The position numbers and the translations under genes were made by a program. This document shows, one piece after another, positions 1 to 12,559 of a stretch of 64,000 bases of DNA; the first letter of the stretch is position 1; every line of letters starts with the position of its first letter. A model generated the notes under the pieces. The model was not told where the DNA came from and ran no database searches. It worked only from the letters and a program-made list of their open reading frames with translations. Origin of the DNA: Daucus carota subsp. sativus (lineage: Eukaryota; Streptophyta; Magnoliopsida; Apiales; Apiaceae); NCBI RefSeq assembly GCF_001625215.2, contig NC_030385.2, positions 2,039,135-2,103,134 on the forward strand. Reading direction: 5' to 3'.

Positions 1-150
1 AAACACCCTTGTAATACCCAGATCAGATCTACTGGTTTGTGTTGAGCTTTGCACAACTAGGAGTCAAATGTGTCGGTGACTATGTGTTGATAAAACTACA
101 ACTGAATCAACACGGAGAGAAGTGAAATGTTTTATTTTATTTAATCGAAT
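1..150. other. Unassigned AT-rich flank
   Basis: No open reading frame of useful length and no recognisable repeat. It could be the 3' flank of a gene lying to the left of the window. Confidence 0.3.
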
Positions 151-334
151 TTTCTATGGTGTGCCCATGGGCACACAATAGTTACTAACTCCCATGAGAA
201 TAGTAGTTTTTAATTGGTGGATAGATAATAAATATTAATGGCCTGCCTGCATTTACACCAGTCCACCAATCAAATGAAGCCATTTCTATGAGAGTTTGTG
301 CTTATTGTGTGCCCTTGGGCACACATTAGAAAGA
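151..334. mobile_element. MITE with palindromic terminal repeats, copy 1
   Basis: Each end carries an 18-bp palindrome: GTGTGCCCATGGGCACAC at 159-176 and GTGTGCCCTTGGGCACAC at 307-324. The flanks are inverted relative to each other (TTCTA on the left, TAGAAAGACC on the right), and GGTGGA / TCCACC lies further in. A second member of the family sits at 24479-24646 inside a PDS5 intron. No transposase is encoded, so this is a non-autonomous element. Superfamily is not assigned because no clean target duplication was found. Confidence 0.65.
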
Positions 335-791
335 CCGTTATTTAATTTCTTAGTACAGAGTGTGTGAGTATTTCTTTTGTGAGTTAGGCCTCGGTGATTT
401 GACGCGTTAGTCCAAGTAGGAGTAACAATGACAAATGTTAGTGGTGTATTTCTTTGATTCTCGAAATTCTTGTATTCGGTCCTAAAATTCAGATTTCAAT
501 ATGCAAACTGTACTTTTTTATTTAATTTTCAAAATCAGATTAATCATTATTAAATTTATTGAATGATAGTTATATTTTAAATTAAATTAATATGTCTAAT
601 ATTATGATAATATTATAAAATATTTTATTTTTAATTTTATTAATCATTCCGATTAATTCTCGATCATTCAATTAATCTTCTATCAGTGTTTTCACCTATC
701 ATTACAATCATGTTGTATATGAATTTTAAAAATTTTATCAGGGATATTTGTTCAAAATTTTAAATTAGATCTAAAATATTTATGATATTTA
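335..791. other. AT-rich intergenic DNA
   Basis: No gene or recognisable element seen between the MITE and the next repeat. Confidence 0.4.
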
Positions 792-1012
792 GGGCCTGTT
801 CTGCTTTTTTTTAATTTGTTTGTGTGAAAAATTAGAAGCATCGTTTGTGTAAAAAAAATAGAAACACTTTTAAGAAGCTGAGAATGCTAGCTTATGTCTC
901 ACAGCTTCTGCTTCTTTTCCAAACACGTTATTAACTTATTTACTTCTCACTTCTACTCTAATTCTTTAATTTAAACGATAATTCACTTCTTTTAAATTAA
1001 TCTAAACGGCCC
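792..1012. mobile_element. Dispersed MITE family (TGTTTGGAAA type), copy A
   Basis: The left end reads GGGCCTGTTCTG; the right end, reverse-complemented, reads GGGCCGTTTAGA. The interior (inverted) matches copies at 18059-18305, 39060-39250 and 48910-49145 around the phrase TAAGTGATTAAAxTGTTTGGAAAAGAAG. It has no coding capacity. Its right terminus overlaps a GGCCCA motif in the eS12 promoter. Confidence 0.55.
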
Positions 1013-1227
1013 ATTAATCCAACCCAATTATCATTTATTATTTTAAAATAAAAGGAGGCGGCCAACCCAATTCTCCAAATCAAGGCCTATCCATTATAAA
1101 ATACATTTCAGCTTCTCCATCAAACAACAAGCCCATTGGACCATCAAAGCCTGCAGAAATACAAGCCCAAACAAAAGGAGGAGAAAATAGTAAATCCAAA
1201 AAGGGTTTTAGGGTTTGTGTTATATAG
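1008..1227 (+). promoter_or_regulatory. eS12 promoter: site II motifs, telo-box, TATA-like
   Basis: Site II elements (TGGGCY, seen inverted) occur as GGCCCA at 1008-1013, AGCCCA at 1130-1135 and AGCCCA at 1164-1169. A telo-box TTAGGGTTT lies at 1208-1216 and a TATA-like TATATAG at 1221-1227. Site II plus telo-box is the established arrangement in plant ribosomal-protein and other proliferation-linked promoters. Transcription probably starts in the pyrimidine-rich stretch just after 1230. Confidence 0.65.
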
Positions 1228-1307
1228 CTCGCTTCTCTCACTTCTTCCGCCCCGTTTACAGCATCTTCTTCTTCTTCTTCCGAGTTTCAACATCGTCTTC
1301 CGACCAG

Positions 1308-1835
1308 GTACAACCTTAACTCTAGTACTTGTAATCAAGCTTCTTGACTGTCCTATAAACTTCATCAAGTTACTTATGTTTACTTTAATTCTAGTCGTTT
1401 TCTTGCATTTGTGGGAATTTATATAATGCTTGATTATGCGCGCGTGTGTGTGAGAGAGAGATTGGGGGAGAGAGATTGAGAGAGGGAGAGAGATTGAGGG
1501 GTTTGTAATTGAGTAAACATGTTTGATGTTAGATAATAAAGTTTCAGTCTTTATGTGAATCTGAAAATGTTGGTTTTGCTATGTAATAATGTGTGATTAA
1601 GTGATGGGTATGAGCTTATTGCATATTTTTTGGGGGCCCGTTATGTGGGTTCATTTTGAGGGCGTTGTGTTGTAAATTGTAATGGATTGAGTGTTCTTTA
1701 TTGTTGGCTGTTGTAAAGTTGTAACCTTTTGGGTTTGAATTTAGGTTAATGTGGGTGTTTTTACTCGTTTGTGTGCGTGTCTCAAGTAAGTTTAGTGTTT
1801 GATATCTGATTTGTGTGTTTACATTGTTGTTTTAG
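1308..1835 (+). other. 5'UTR intron of the eS12 gene
   Basis: The leader exon ends CGACCAG at 1307, followed by GTACAA; the acceptor TTTTAG ends at 1835. The second leader exon begins at 1836 and carries the start codon at 1873. 5'UTR introns are common in plant ribosomal-protein genes. The intron includes a GA-rich microsatellite near 1443-1500. Confidence 0.55.
1443..1500. repeat. GT/GA-rich microsatellite
   Basis: Interrupted (GT)n and (GA)n tracts within the eS12 leader intron. Confidence 0.7.
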
Positions 1836-1872
1836 GAACAGCTTTGAGTTACGTACTTGAACAAGCAGAAAA

Positions 1873-2961
<1,089 letters not shown>

Positions 2962-4101
2962 GATATTAGCTGTGCGTCAAAGATTCTGTTAGGCTGCAAG
3001 TTTTAGTGCCCTAGGAAAGTTTTGATTGTTTTAAGGGCCAAAAGCTTCAGATTGAAAAGATTTTTTGCGATTGATATTTAATATTTACATGATGTGTAAC
3101 GTGATGTTGGTTAAAACTCTTTGGAAGATACATCTTAGATAATGTGATTTTTAAATTTTCTTCGTATTTAAGTTCAAAATTGATAGTATAAGTTAACATA
3201 TAGTAGTTGTGATGAAGAGTGAAAATCTTTAAAGCCTGGAATGTTTTCTTGTTATGGAATAAGGATAGTGGGGATGTCATTTATATTGGACTTTTTGTTG
3301 GTAAAATGCATGTTTGGTCTACATTCCTGTGCACTTTCTTCTTGCAGTTTTTCAAATATTTGTCTAAAAACTGTTGATTGTTATATCTATTTAGACAGCA
3401 TTGCGATTTCGCTGCCACGGGGACTCACCAGAGTTCTGGTTAGAATGAGCACTTGCGTGTTGTAGGCAAAACTTGCAAACAAAGAGGATATTCTTTTGTA
3501 GGTCTTGTATTTTGGAAACTGTAAATTATTTTGGGTATAGGTTGCAAGTCAAATAATCCATATGCAGGACAGTCTTATGTACATCTGCAGATACTAAACT
3601 GCTAATGATGTTTAAACTTGTAAATTCGGGACTTCTGAGGTGCTGCTTGACCACTAAAGTTCACTCCAAAATGCAATGCAACTGAAACTGGCTTTGGCTT
3701 TGGTTTTGCGATTTGCATCACTTTGAATTACTTTCTTCCACCAACTGGGAGAGAAGCACCTTATGACACCAAGGGCCTGTCTTGGGGCAGGAAAAGCCCA
3801 TAACTTGAGGTTTTTTTTTTTTTAATTACATATTTTTATAATCTTTTTAGATGATAAATGTTATAAATAATGGGTATATCAAAGGTCCTCGAGAGTTCCC
3901 CAAAACACTTTAGTAGGCAAAGTTAACATTCTAAATCAAGTGTTTGAGGAACCGCAGGGAAAATCTGATGAACATGATCCTCAAGTACATGACCATGTTT
4001 AACTTGTTTCATTTCATATGCCTCTTGTTTTCATGTTGCACCAGTATATATAGCAATCTTTTGGTGCATGAGAATCCGGTTCATTGTCACTACTATTCGA
4101 A
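2962..4101. other. eS12 3' flank and spacer
   Basis: Downstream of the stop the sequence is AT-rich, with several short non-coding open frames. The 3'UTR probably ends within the first few hundred bases. No second gene is visible. Confidence 0.4.
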
Positions 4102-4408
4102 TGATGATTTGGTTGGGGAGAATGGAATGGAATGGAATGAAATGAGTAAAATTACTTGGAACTAATAGGGATAGGAGGGAAGTTTTGGAATAAATGTAAG
4201 TGGGGGCAAAATTGTTATGATGAGATTTGAGAAGAAATTGGGAGTAGGAGAGAATGGAGGATTCCATCTCAAATTGAAAGTATGATCTCTAGCACATAAT
4301 GTAAGGAATGGGATGGATGAAGGAATGAAATTTGTTAACAATTGCCCATAATATGATTCATTTTTCATTCCATTCTTTCCGGAATCATTCACCCCAACCA
4401 AACACAAC
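4102..4408. mobile_element. Tourist-like MITE (TTTGGTTGGGG ends)
   Basis: The left end GATTTGGTTGGGG is inverted at the right as CCCCAACCAAACACAAC. Next to each end are GGAATGGAATG-type stretches on the left and CATTCCATTC on the right. The general structure resembles the better-defined element at 4990-5303. The left terminus is degraded and no target duplication is assigned. Confidence 0.5.
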
Positions 4409-4989
4409 ATTAGTCTTTGATTTGAGCAGAGACAGTATAAACCTAGTCATGTTTCCGACTTGATTAACATTGTGAAACCACTGTAAGGCTGTTGCCAATA
4501 AACATGGTATATGCAGTCCTCCTTGTACATGTGCTTTATTCTATCCTGATGTATACTGTAATCTGATTCCATTCTCATCATCAGAATGTATCAGAGTGAG
4601 TACCCTCAGCTTTTAGCCTTTTGTCCAATAAGCACTTTTAGCATTACATTTGATTTTAACTATTATCTAATTTAAGTGTTGCATCAGTTCTCTAGGGCTG
4701 GCTAGCCATTACTAAACTATTAGTGCAAGCAACAAGGTTCCATTGTATCCATCTTTTCCTGTACATATACAAGATCAACATTTCAGAACTATTCACCATT
4801 GTCTCCTCGATTATTTGATTTCTTTTGTGCACTGTTTATTCGCGCTCGTCTGTTATTCACACACACGAACACGATAACTGTTACTGTTTGACTTCAACGC
4901 GGATTGTCCAACAAAAATAAAGTAATTAAATACATAAGCAATTCTATTTATTAAGAAATATTAGTTAAGAGCTATCTAAGAGCCTCTAA

Positions 4990-5303
4990 GGTTGTGTTCA
5001 CTTGGAGTGAATGGAATGGAATGAATTTTGTACTCTAAAATGGTGTCGATCAAAGAAAATGTATATAATTTTCATTCCTTCAATCATTCCAACCTTACTA
5101 TTTTACCTATAACTCTAACCCACATGTTTTGGAAGGAATGCTCATTCCATTTCAACATCATGTTTCTTCACAATCTTTCTCACAAAAAAAATTAACAACA
5201 TTCATATTTTGTCACCATTATCTCATACTTTCTTCTTTCTCCTTAAAACTTCTATATAATTTTTCATTCCATTCTCCCCTCATTCCATGAAGTGAACACA
5301 GCC
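4990..5303. mobile_element. PIF/Harbinger-type (Tourist) MITE with TAA duplication
   Basis: Terminal inverted repeat GGTTGTGTTCACTT on the left and AAGTGAACACAGCC on the right. The element is flanked by TAA at 4987-4989 and 5304-5306, the three-base target duplication of PIF/Harbinger elements. GGAATGGAATGA on the left mirrors TCATTCCATTC on the right. 314 bp, no coding capacity. It lies inside a second decayed inverted-repeat element spanning roughly 4969-5390. Confidence 0.7.
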
Positions 5304-5306
5304 TAA

Positions 5307-6830
5307 GAGTCTCTTGGAGCTCAAAATTTGGCATGGCTCTTTATTTTTTAATTTAAGAGCTCAAATAAAGAGCTTATTGGAGATGCTCTTAGATGCAAGT
5401 CTTATCTGCCTATAGTTAGAGTCACGTCGGTATGGACCCTCTGGTTGATCAAGTAATTTCATTTGCTGTAGTCGATTTTATGCTTTCGGAATAAATTTTT
5501 TTCCCTCTTTTGGACGGTGAAATACAGGGTATCCAAACTGGTCCTTAACAACTAATAACTCTGAGTAATGTTTATCATACTCAGTTATACTAGTCTGCTC
5601 TTACTTTTCAATTCTCATTATATTTCCCACAAATTCATCCTCTTTGCCCAAATGGAGGCCTGCTGTTATACTTTGGTGTAAAAGCATATGTAATACCCAA
5701 AAGCTTCATAACATTGTTATTTTATTTTGAGATTGATGTTTAAAGTCATTGAAATGAAGTGTATGTTACATTGATTATAGTTTTTGCTTAAGAACTTAGA
5801 TTATGTGATTTTAGTGTTTTCTGAATTACGGTGTTCGACAGTGATATAGAAATAGAAGTATGTATTCAAGATGATATGTTGTACTTTTAATCAGGAACGG
5901 AAATCTTAGAATCCTGGATATATCATGTTTAGCTTCAAATGTTATATTATATGTTTATATTAAGGTGATGCATTCGGTTTATGTTCCGACTTCAGATTGG
6001 CAAAATGCACTTTTTGGTTCGATTTCTGAGAAATTTAGTTATGCATATTTGATTTACTTCCTTCCAGTAACTAGGAGATGGACAGTGCCTGATGCCAACT
6101 GAAGATTATCCGTAGTTCAGGACGTTTCTCTATTAGGCCACAAACCTGTAGGCTAGCTGTTGGAAGTTCCATTCTAATTAAGTTTGGGCACCAGCAAGTT
6201 CCAGGATTTTAAAACAACAGGCAAATGGTTCGTTTATACCCTCTTAGTCACCTCTCACACTGACCCAAGTAGTCCGGCTGTGTCCACCCAAGTCCACATT
6301 AAGAAGCCGATGTCTTGATCTTGCCTCCGACTTATCCAGCTTTTCCCAGTTTCTAGTCTAAACCAGATAATTTCTCACGGAAAGTAAAACTATCAGCTAG
6401 GCAGTCGCAGAGACTGTCAACACTTGAACAAATTCAGTGTACTTCTGGTACAATCCTCAGTGTTTGGGTTCTCATCATCTCTGAAGGACAATCGCCTGCA
6501 CATTTATGCAGTTCAAAGTCGAAAGGACTCAGGTAACATTAAATTTTATCAAAACTGACAAGTTCCTCAGTAAACTATAATAGCAATAGTTCCCTACACA
6601 AACATACACCACAAGTCCATAACCTTCAGGTTAATATGGTTATTATGTGTGAATGTCTGACAGTAGGCATTCTCAGTCAAGTTTTTGCTCCAGAATAGTG
6701 ATTGATGCCATATATTCCCCAGTCCCCTGGGCCCCGTCCCTAATTCTTCACTTCTGCAAATCTCATGCATAGTTTCTCTTCATTTAGAAGAATAAATTTT
6801 CAAAAATAAAAAGTATATATTATATTTGTA
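5307..6830. other. Spacer without recognisable genes
   Basis: Mixed-composition intergenic DNA. The first 90 bases, ending GGAGATGCTCTTAG, look like the right half of a GAGCATCTCC-type MITE. Nothing else was recognised on either strand. Confidence 0.35.
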
Positions 6831-6849
6831 TCATTGTTGGATAGATCAA

Positions 6850-7035
6850 ATATTAGTCGGCTCTTGGTAGGGGATAGCATGAAATGGTTCGGCTCGGTTT
6901 TCGAACAAAACCGAAATCACAACAAAATATCTTCGGTTATTAAAACTGAAAATTGCAACCGTCGGGTTCTGATTCGAATTCGGTTAAAAAACTCCGGTTC
7001 CGTTGAAATCGGCTTGGTTTCGGTTATAAAATCGA
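6850..7035. repeat. Degenerate GGTTCGG/AACCGAA phrase repeat
   Basis: Repeated near-copies of CGGTT, TTCGGTT and AACCGAA occur without strict periodicity (for example 6887-6915 and 6990-7030). Similar phrases recur near 11700, 32060-32230, 36300-36500 and 61190-61330. They resemble interiors of old non-autonomous transposons. Confidence 0.45.
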
Positions 7036-7534
7036 CAAATATAAAAATGAAAATCAATATATAAACAAGACAAATCAATGCACGTAATTCAAATAATTAA
7101 TACAAGAGTGGAGTTAACAGAAATATAAGTGTATATACATCAATGTAGAAATTCCTTGGTTGGTTTTCTGTTGTATTCTTCATCTGAAATCTATATTTCA
7201 GACTTCCAGGACTACTTCTGTTGTATGCAAGGACTACTGCTCTTTGGTTGATCATCTCTTTTGGAAAAGTATGCATTACAGAAAAAAGCTTATGTCTATC
7301 AGTTATTACATCACCTAAGCAATTACACATAAATTATATATTATATATATTATATATAATATTTATTATTTATTTATTATTAGCAACAGTATGTCAAGTG
7401 CAAGGATATACTACAGGAAAAAATTAAACCAAGAGATGATAAAAAGAGCTGATGGAGGATGAAAAAGTAAATTCACATATCACAAGTGATCAGTAATAAT
7501 CAACTAGCGAAGCACATATATGCCATGTCAAAAA
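7036..7534. other. Spacer 3' of the MAIN-like gene
   Basis: AT-rich, with a short TA tract at 7337-7362. The last 60 bases (from about 7475) are homologous to the sequence just 3' of the second PMD gene (13320-13369) and are probably 3'UTR. Confidence 0.4.
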
Positions 7535-10281
7535 CTACATTTCTAAATTCCCTGCAGACGTTCCATAGAGTTTGACTCGTTTAATCTCATTAAAAATATT
7601 CTCCAACCTCCAAATACGATCCTCTAGTCTCACCGATTGTAATTCAGATGTAATACTGTCATAACACTCTGGAATAGGTCTTTTATTCAGTTGTTCACAT
7701 AGGTTGTCTTGAACCGGGGAACCCTCTGGCTGTCCAGCACAGGAGACATTCTTAAATCCTGGGACAAAATACATATCAATTAAGCTTTGCCTGGGACAAA
7801 ATGCTCAGGGGCCATATGCAAGACAGATATGAATTAAGCATATTAAGAACTTAACATCGTAAAGGGAAAAAATGGAGTAAAGAACACCAGCAAAGACTTA
7901 ACATATACTATATATCATGGCAGGGAGTAGCCTATTGACAACTTACCAGATTGATGTCCCTTGTATTCCACTTTCTGCTCAGTCTCAGAATAGTCAAAAA
8001 GTCCCTTCTCGCTCATTTGGATGTGCTTATTAAGAACGAGAGGCTCCTGTTGAAAAACTGTTGCAACACAATCACCAGTCCCCTGAGAATAAAGATGGCC
8101 AAAATCTTGAGAACCACCAGCATGACTATCATCAAAGTGAGTCCGGGAATACTTCTGCGAACCACCAGCTGCCTGAGAATGAAAATGACTGAAGTCCTGA
8201 AAATCACCAGCATGACTGTCATCACAGTGACCCTGGGAATAACCCTGTGAATCACATCCAGCATAACCCTGTGAATCCTGTGTAGTAGGCTGCACCCAAG
8301 GATCCCACACAACTTTCTGTGAGCTACCCTCGCTGTCTTTCATGGACTCAGATCTCGTGTGCATATGAAGGTGGCCTGTGGCTCCCAAGATACCGACATC
8401 TAACTCAACCATCACATTCCTAGGTCGACCTCTACGTTTCCCGCTAGCAATATGTCTGCGAGAACCATGTCGTCCTGCAGAACTCACCTTGGTGGAGGTA
8501 ATGCACTCCCCTAAATTACGTCGTGCATCATGCACGCGAGGCTCAGTAGTGCAAATGGCATCGCGCGCTGCTAATATCCCCTCATGCTACATTAAAACAT
8601 GGCACAAGTTATCATATGTTAATAAAGAATGCCATCAATTTACGAAAATATGGCAAACTTACATAAAACTGATAAACTCCTCCCGTCCCCTGAAAACCCG
8701 CCTCAGTAATCCAACGATCAGGACGAACTATGAAGCGGCGAGTAACAGTATCATACCAACCATCATAATCTGCTGTGCACCCAATACCAACATCATACTT
8801 GGGAGGCTTGAGTGTATGACTCATCCGTGAGTTCCAAAGCCGAATATAAGGCTCTCGAACTGTGACCCAATCAATACTCTCATTTATAGAATTCTGGTGT
8901 AGTCTGTCATGGCATTCATCAGGCGAAGCATGTGGTATACTCTGCACAAATCCAAACTGCCTTGTAACTCGGTCAATATAACACCACTCCGCATAAGATG
9001 CGAACAATAAAGGACACCTCGCTGTCCATAGTCTCTCTGCATCCAAGCCAGGCATACAAGTATGAGGCAAATCTGCGTAAGGCATCCAGATAAACCGGTC
9101 AGCTGTCATCGTATCCAGCTCATACCGGAATATACGTGTCTGAGAACACGGAACAGCAGTCCTGCTAAGACGAACCTTCCACCTGTAATATTGGTCATTA
9201 ATAATCTAAAATAGCCAACACGAGTACTAAATGTCAAAATATGCGTAAAATGTACCTGAGAGCAAGGGGATGCTTGAAAAGAGCCTCCTCAGTGATGGTT
9301 GGAGCAAGTGAGGGGAAACGCTCCCAAACCCACACCTAGCGGGAATATAACATTAATTCCATATCATGTTTGGCTGAGTGCATGCATCAATGCATAGAAA
9401 TGACCTTTTTGTACAAATATAGTTTAAGTACCTGTAATAGTGTCGCACACCCGCAAAAGCCATGCCTCTTCCCGATACTAGCTGCGCACAACTTCCTGTA
9501 CAAGTACGCAAGAACAGCACTGCCCCAACTAAAACTACCGATCTTAGTAAGGTCACGTAGCAGGGTCAAAAGGTGGAACTGGACCCTATTCCCAGATGAG
9601 TTTGAAAACATAGATCCGATGACAAGAAGCAGATGTGCTCTTACGTGGAATATCAGCTGCACATCATAATCAGCGGAAAACTCAATCAAGCGGGAACAAT
9701 CACCAAAATGCTTAACCAACCAAGGGATCTTTATCCCAGATCTATTCACAACGTCATCTGGAGATGGGTATAGGCCTAATAGCTGAGTGATAATCTCCCT
9801 CTTCACCTCCAAATTTGAGATAACCTCAGACTGTATAACGGGGAGTCCAGTAGTGCGAATCCCGAGAATGTGATGAACGTCCTCCAGGGTAATGGTGGCC
9901 TCTCCAAACCTAAAATGGAAAGTGTGAGTCTCGGGACGCCACCTCTCAATAAAGGCTGTGATCAACCCGACATCGTGTCTGAATGCCCCTATCTGGTATA
10001 CTCCGCCAAAACCAGCATCCCTAATGGCCTGCATAACGTCCGGTGCAGGTGGAGAACATCCTACAGTAACCCAATACTGGTTAAAGTTGCTTCTGAGACG
10101 AAAATCAGCTACATCCTGCAAACATATTTAAAAGCCTAAATTCAGTAATGATTAAATGCATCAATAAAATAGACTAAACGATTTTTACCTCGCCATCCCA
10201 AATCAACTGCGACCTATGCAAGTGTTGTTGAGTCAATAAACTCCCGTCCACCGGACCAGGCTCAGAAATAATTGCATCCAT
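7535..10281 (-). CDS. MAIN-like plant mobile domain protein with AT-hook
   Basis: Six coding exons on the minus strand: 10281-10189, 10115-9432, 9335-9256, 9182-8663, 8586-7947 and 7758-7535. They form one frame of 746 residues. The start ATG at 10281 opens MDAIISEPGPVDGSLLTQQH, the usual MAIN-type N-terminus. The plant mobile domain spans about residues 30-455 and includes VHHILGI, GSFSWGSAVLAYLYRKLC, VWVWERFP and RLWNSR. PMD proteins are related to transposon proteins; Arabidopsis MAIN/MAIL1 act in the nucleus in silencing and genome stability. After it come a basic AT-hook-like RRGRPRN (residues 510-516), a Ser/Gln/His/Asp-rich region with two 30-residue repeats, and a C-terminal LENIFNEIK coiled segment. 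A 5'UTR exon ending at 10876 (donor GTATAA) and an acceptor at 10298 are likely. No frameshift was seen. Function is inferred from the family only. Confidence 0.8.
8082..8261 (-). repeat. 90-bp tandem repeat in the MAIN-like C-terminal region
   Basis: CCTGAGAAT recurs at 8082 and 8172, and the intervening blocks align (GACTATCATCAAAGTGA versus GACTGTCATCACAGTGA). Each unit encodes about 30 residues with the core DDSHAGxxQDFxHxxSQ. The repeats lie in frame in exon 5. Confidence 0.65.
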
Positions 10282-10297
10282 AGATGCAACTACAACA

Positions 10298-10860
10298 CTG
10301 GAAATTTTAAACACAATTCGGTATATAAAATACATTTAAAACTTTGAAAAACACACTTCATAAAATTGCATCGATAGTACAACACTGGAAAATTTGAACA
10401 CAATTCAGTAAATAGAATACATCTAAAACTTTGAACACACTTCATATATTATTTTATTTTATTGAAAATTTGTTCCTAATTTTTAATTTCATTGAAAATT
10501 GAATATCCTTGTACTCTAGTAAAATATCGTATATTGTTTCGTTTTATTACAGATTGTTTGTATAATATTTCATCTTATCAGAAATTATTCCTCTACTGTT
10601 TTTTTATTAAAAAAACTTTTTTATTAAAAAAACATATATTTTTAATTTTTTTACAAATTATTCATATTTGTTATATTCTTATCCCCGATTTAACAAATTA
10701 ATCTGGATTAATCATCAAAACCTAGCTTGTTCGCTAAATTAGCCCCAATCATCGAGTTATATACATGCAAGTTACAATTTTAATACATAGAGAGATGCAA
10801 ATACATTTATAAATGACATGCAATATAAAATCGAAGCATATAATTTAAGGGAGAGAGAGT
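10298..10860. other. 5'UTR intron and promoter-proximal AT-rich DNA of the MAIN-like gene
   Basis: A minus-strand intron is proposed from the donor at 10875 (AAAG|GTATAA) to the acceptor TTTCCAG ending at 10298. Within it, ACACTGGAAATTTTAAACACAATTC and nearby text occur twice, about 85 bp apart (10293 and 10382). No coding sequence. Confidence 0.4.
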
Positions 10861-10959
10861 TGAATGGAATTATACCTTTATCGGAGAAGCGGCGGTGGCG
10901 GTGGTGTTTGTGTTTGCATGCAGCGGCGGAGGGCCGGAGGCTTTGTGCTTAGATTTTAA

Positions 10960-11045
10960 AGCAAAAGCTTTGAAGTCTTCAGAGTAGCTTCGGCACTTGC
11001 AAGAAGTTTAATATGACCATTACTTGACCAGTTGACCTGAACTAA
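10960..11045 (+). pseudogene. Fragment resembling PDS5 intron 3
   Basis: AAAGCTTTGAAGTCTTCAG, AGTAGCTTC and GCACTTGCAAGAAGT match PDS5 intron 3 at 20265-20310, differing at only a few bases. The match lies directly upstream of the MAIN-like leader exon. Together with the exon-6-like piece at 12879 it has the same order and strand as the intact gene. Confidence 0.55.
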
Positions 11046-11146
11046 TAATTACTACAATGGGGTTGCTGTAAACATTAAAAAATACTTTTCCTGCTGAAAT
11101 TCCTTCTAATTTACACTATTAAGTGGCAGCAGCTTATAGCCTTATA

Positions 11147-11383
11147 CTCCCTCCGTTTCAAATTACATGTCCACTTTGAAAAAATCACATAGTTTAAGAA
11201 AAATGGATTGTGAGAAAAAAGAGATGATATGTGGTGTATGGTTGATCTTGGAAATATAGATTAATAATATGTGAAGGGGAGTTGATTTTGGAAATATAAA
11301 TTTACATTGAAAGTTGAAGTGGACAAGTATTTTGAAACAAATATTCTTTTCTAAAGCGGACATGTATTTTGAAACGGAGGGAG
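11147..11383. mobile_element. Stowaway MITE
   Basis: Terminal inverted repeat CTCCCTCCGTTTCAAA on the left and TTTGAAACGGAGGGAG on the right, flanked by TA on both sides (11145-11146 and 11384-11385). Next to each end are ACATGTCCACTTTG on the left and AAAGCGGACATGTATTTT on the right. This is a 237-bp Tc1/mariner-type non-autonomous element. Confidence 0.85.
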
Positions 11384-11396
11384 TAGTTCTGGGGGA

Positions 11397-11692
11397 AAAG
11401 GTCTCAAAATTACTATTTCAAGATGAATGAGTTTCAGTGTTATTTTTTGAAAAAATAGTCCACTTCAAAAAATAATTTCATGTAGTGTTTTGATTTCTTT
11501 TCAAAAAACACGACTTGAAATTTTCAGCTGAAATCATAACTTTAAGTTGTGTTTTCGGTTGAAACCGTGATTTAAAATGCGTTTTTGTTCGATATTATAA
11601 ACACGACGTGCGTTTTGAACATTTTGGAACGGTTTTGTAAAAGGTGAGAGTAGAGACCTTTTACTAAATAATGACATTTGAGACCAACGCTC
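11397..11692. mobile_element. Possible MITE with AAAAGGTCTCAAA ends
   Basis: AAAAGGTCTCAAAATTACTATTT at the left is mirrored by GAGACCTTTT (11655) and AAATAATGACATTTGAGACC (to 11691) at the right. The interior carries palindromic phrases such as GTGTTTT / AAAACAC. No target duplication was resolved. Confidence 0.4.
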
Positions 11693-12559
11693 TTGTCCTG
11701 GTTCGGTTCGGTTCGGATTTGATAATTATTTCCGAAATTCAGAAGAACATATAATCAATTCAAGAAATATAAATTTATTTATTTTGAAAAAGTACTACAT
11801 ATGTTATATTAGTGTGTTATTGCGGTTTTACGATAAAATTTTAATTTCACGTCTTTTGCTTTTTAAATTCGAAAATTAAAATTCTAACCCTATTGTTGGA
11901 TCGGTTTCCATTCAAAATCTTAATTTCAGTTACAAAATTGCAAAAATGAAAAGAACATTAGTTCCTCCATTCAATTTTTTATGAAACTAAAACTTTAAAA
12001 AAATTTGAACATATATATTGTCATTTCAAAACATACATAAATTTTATGTTACAAACTAGGCTCAAAGCAAGACTGAATCATTGGAAGACAAACAGCATAG
12101 AAACCATGCCAAGTGCTTCTCATTTTGTTAAATAACCTCATCCCTGCACTGTAAAATTACAAATAAACTTGTAATGCTTTAGAAATACAAGAATCCAAGG
12201 TCTTTTGATTCTGAAATGTGTATTATTACTTCATTATCAACTTTACATGGTATAATAAGGAGAAAACTATTATCAAATTCATACTGGATGAGTTTAATTG
12301 CAGGATGGCCAACTGGTTGAAATACAGAGCCAGATGTTCTGAAATGTGTATTGTGTCCATATTTATAATCAATTTCTCAATTTCTCGGAGCCGGATAACA
12401 AGAATTAAGACATGATTATGTGCCTAATGATCGCATTTATTATACCGCAGAATATAACAAGCATTTGTGTCGATATTTGAGTTAATCAGTGGTTCATAAT
12501 ATGTGTAAAAAAGTGGACTTCAAGCAAACAGACACAAGCACATCAGAAATTGATACTAA
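11693..12559. other. AT-rich spacer
   Basis: A short GGTTCGGTTCGG phrase at 11700 is followed by low-complexity AT-rich DNA. No gene recognised. Confidence 0.35.
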
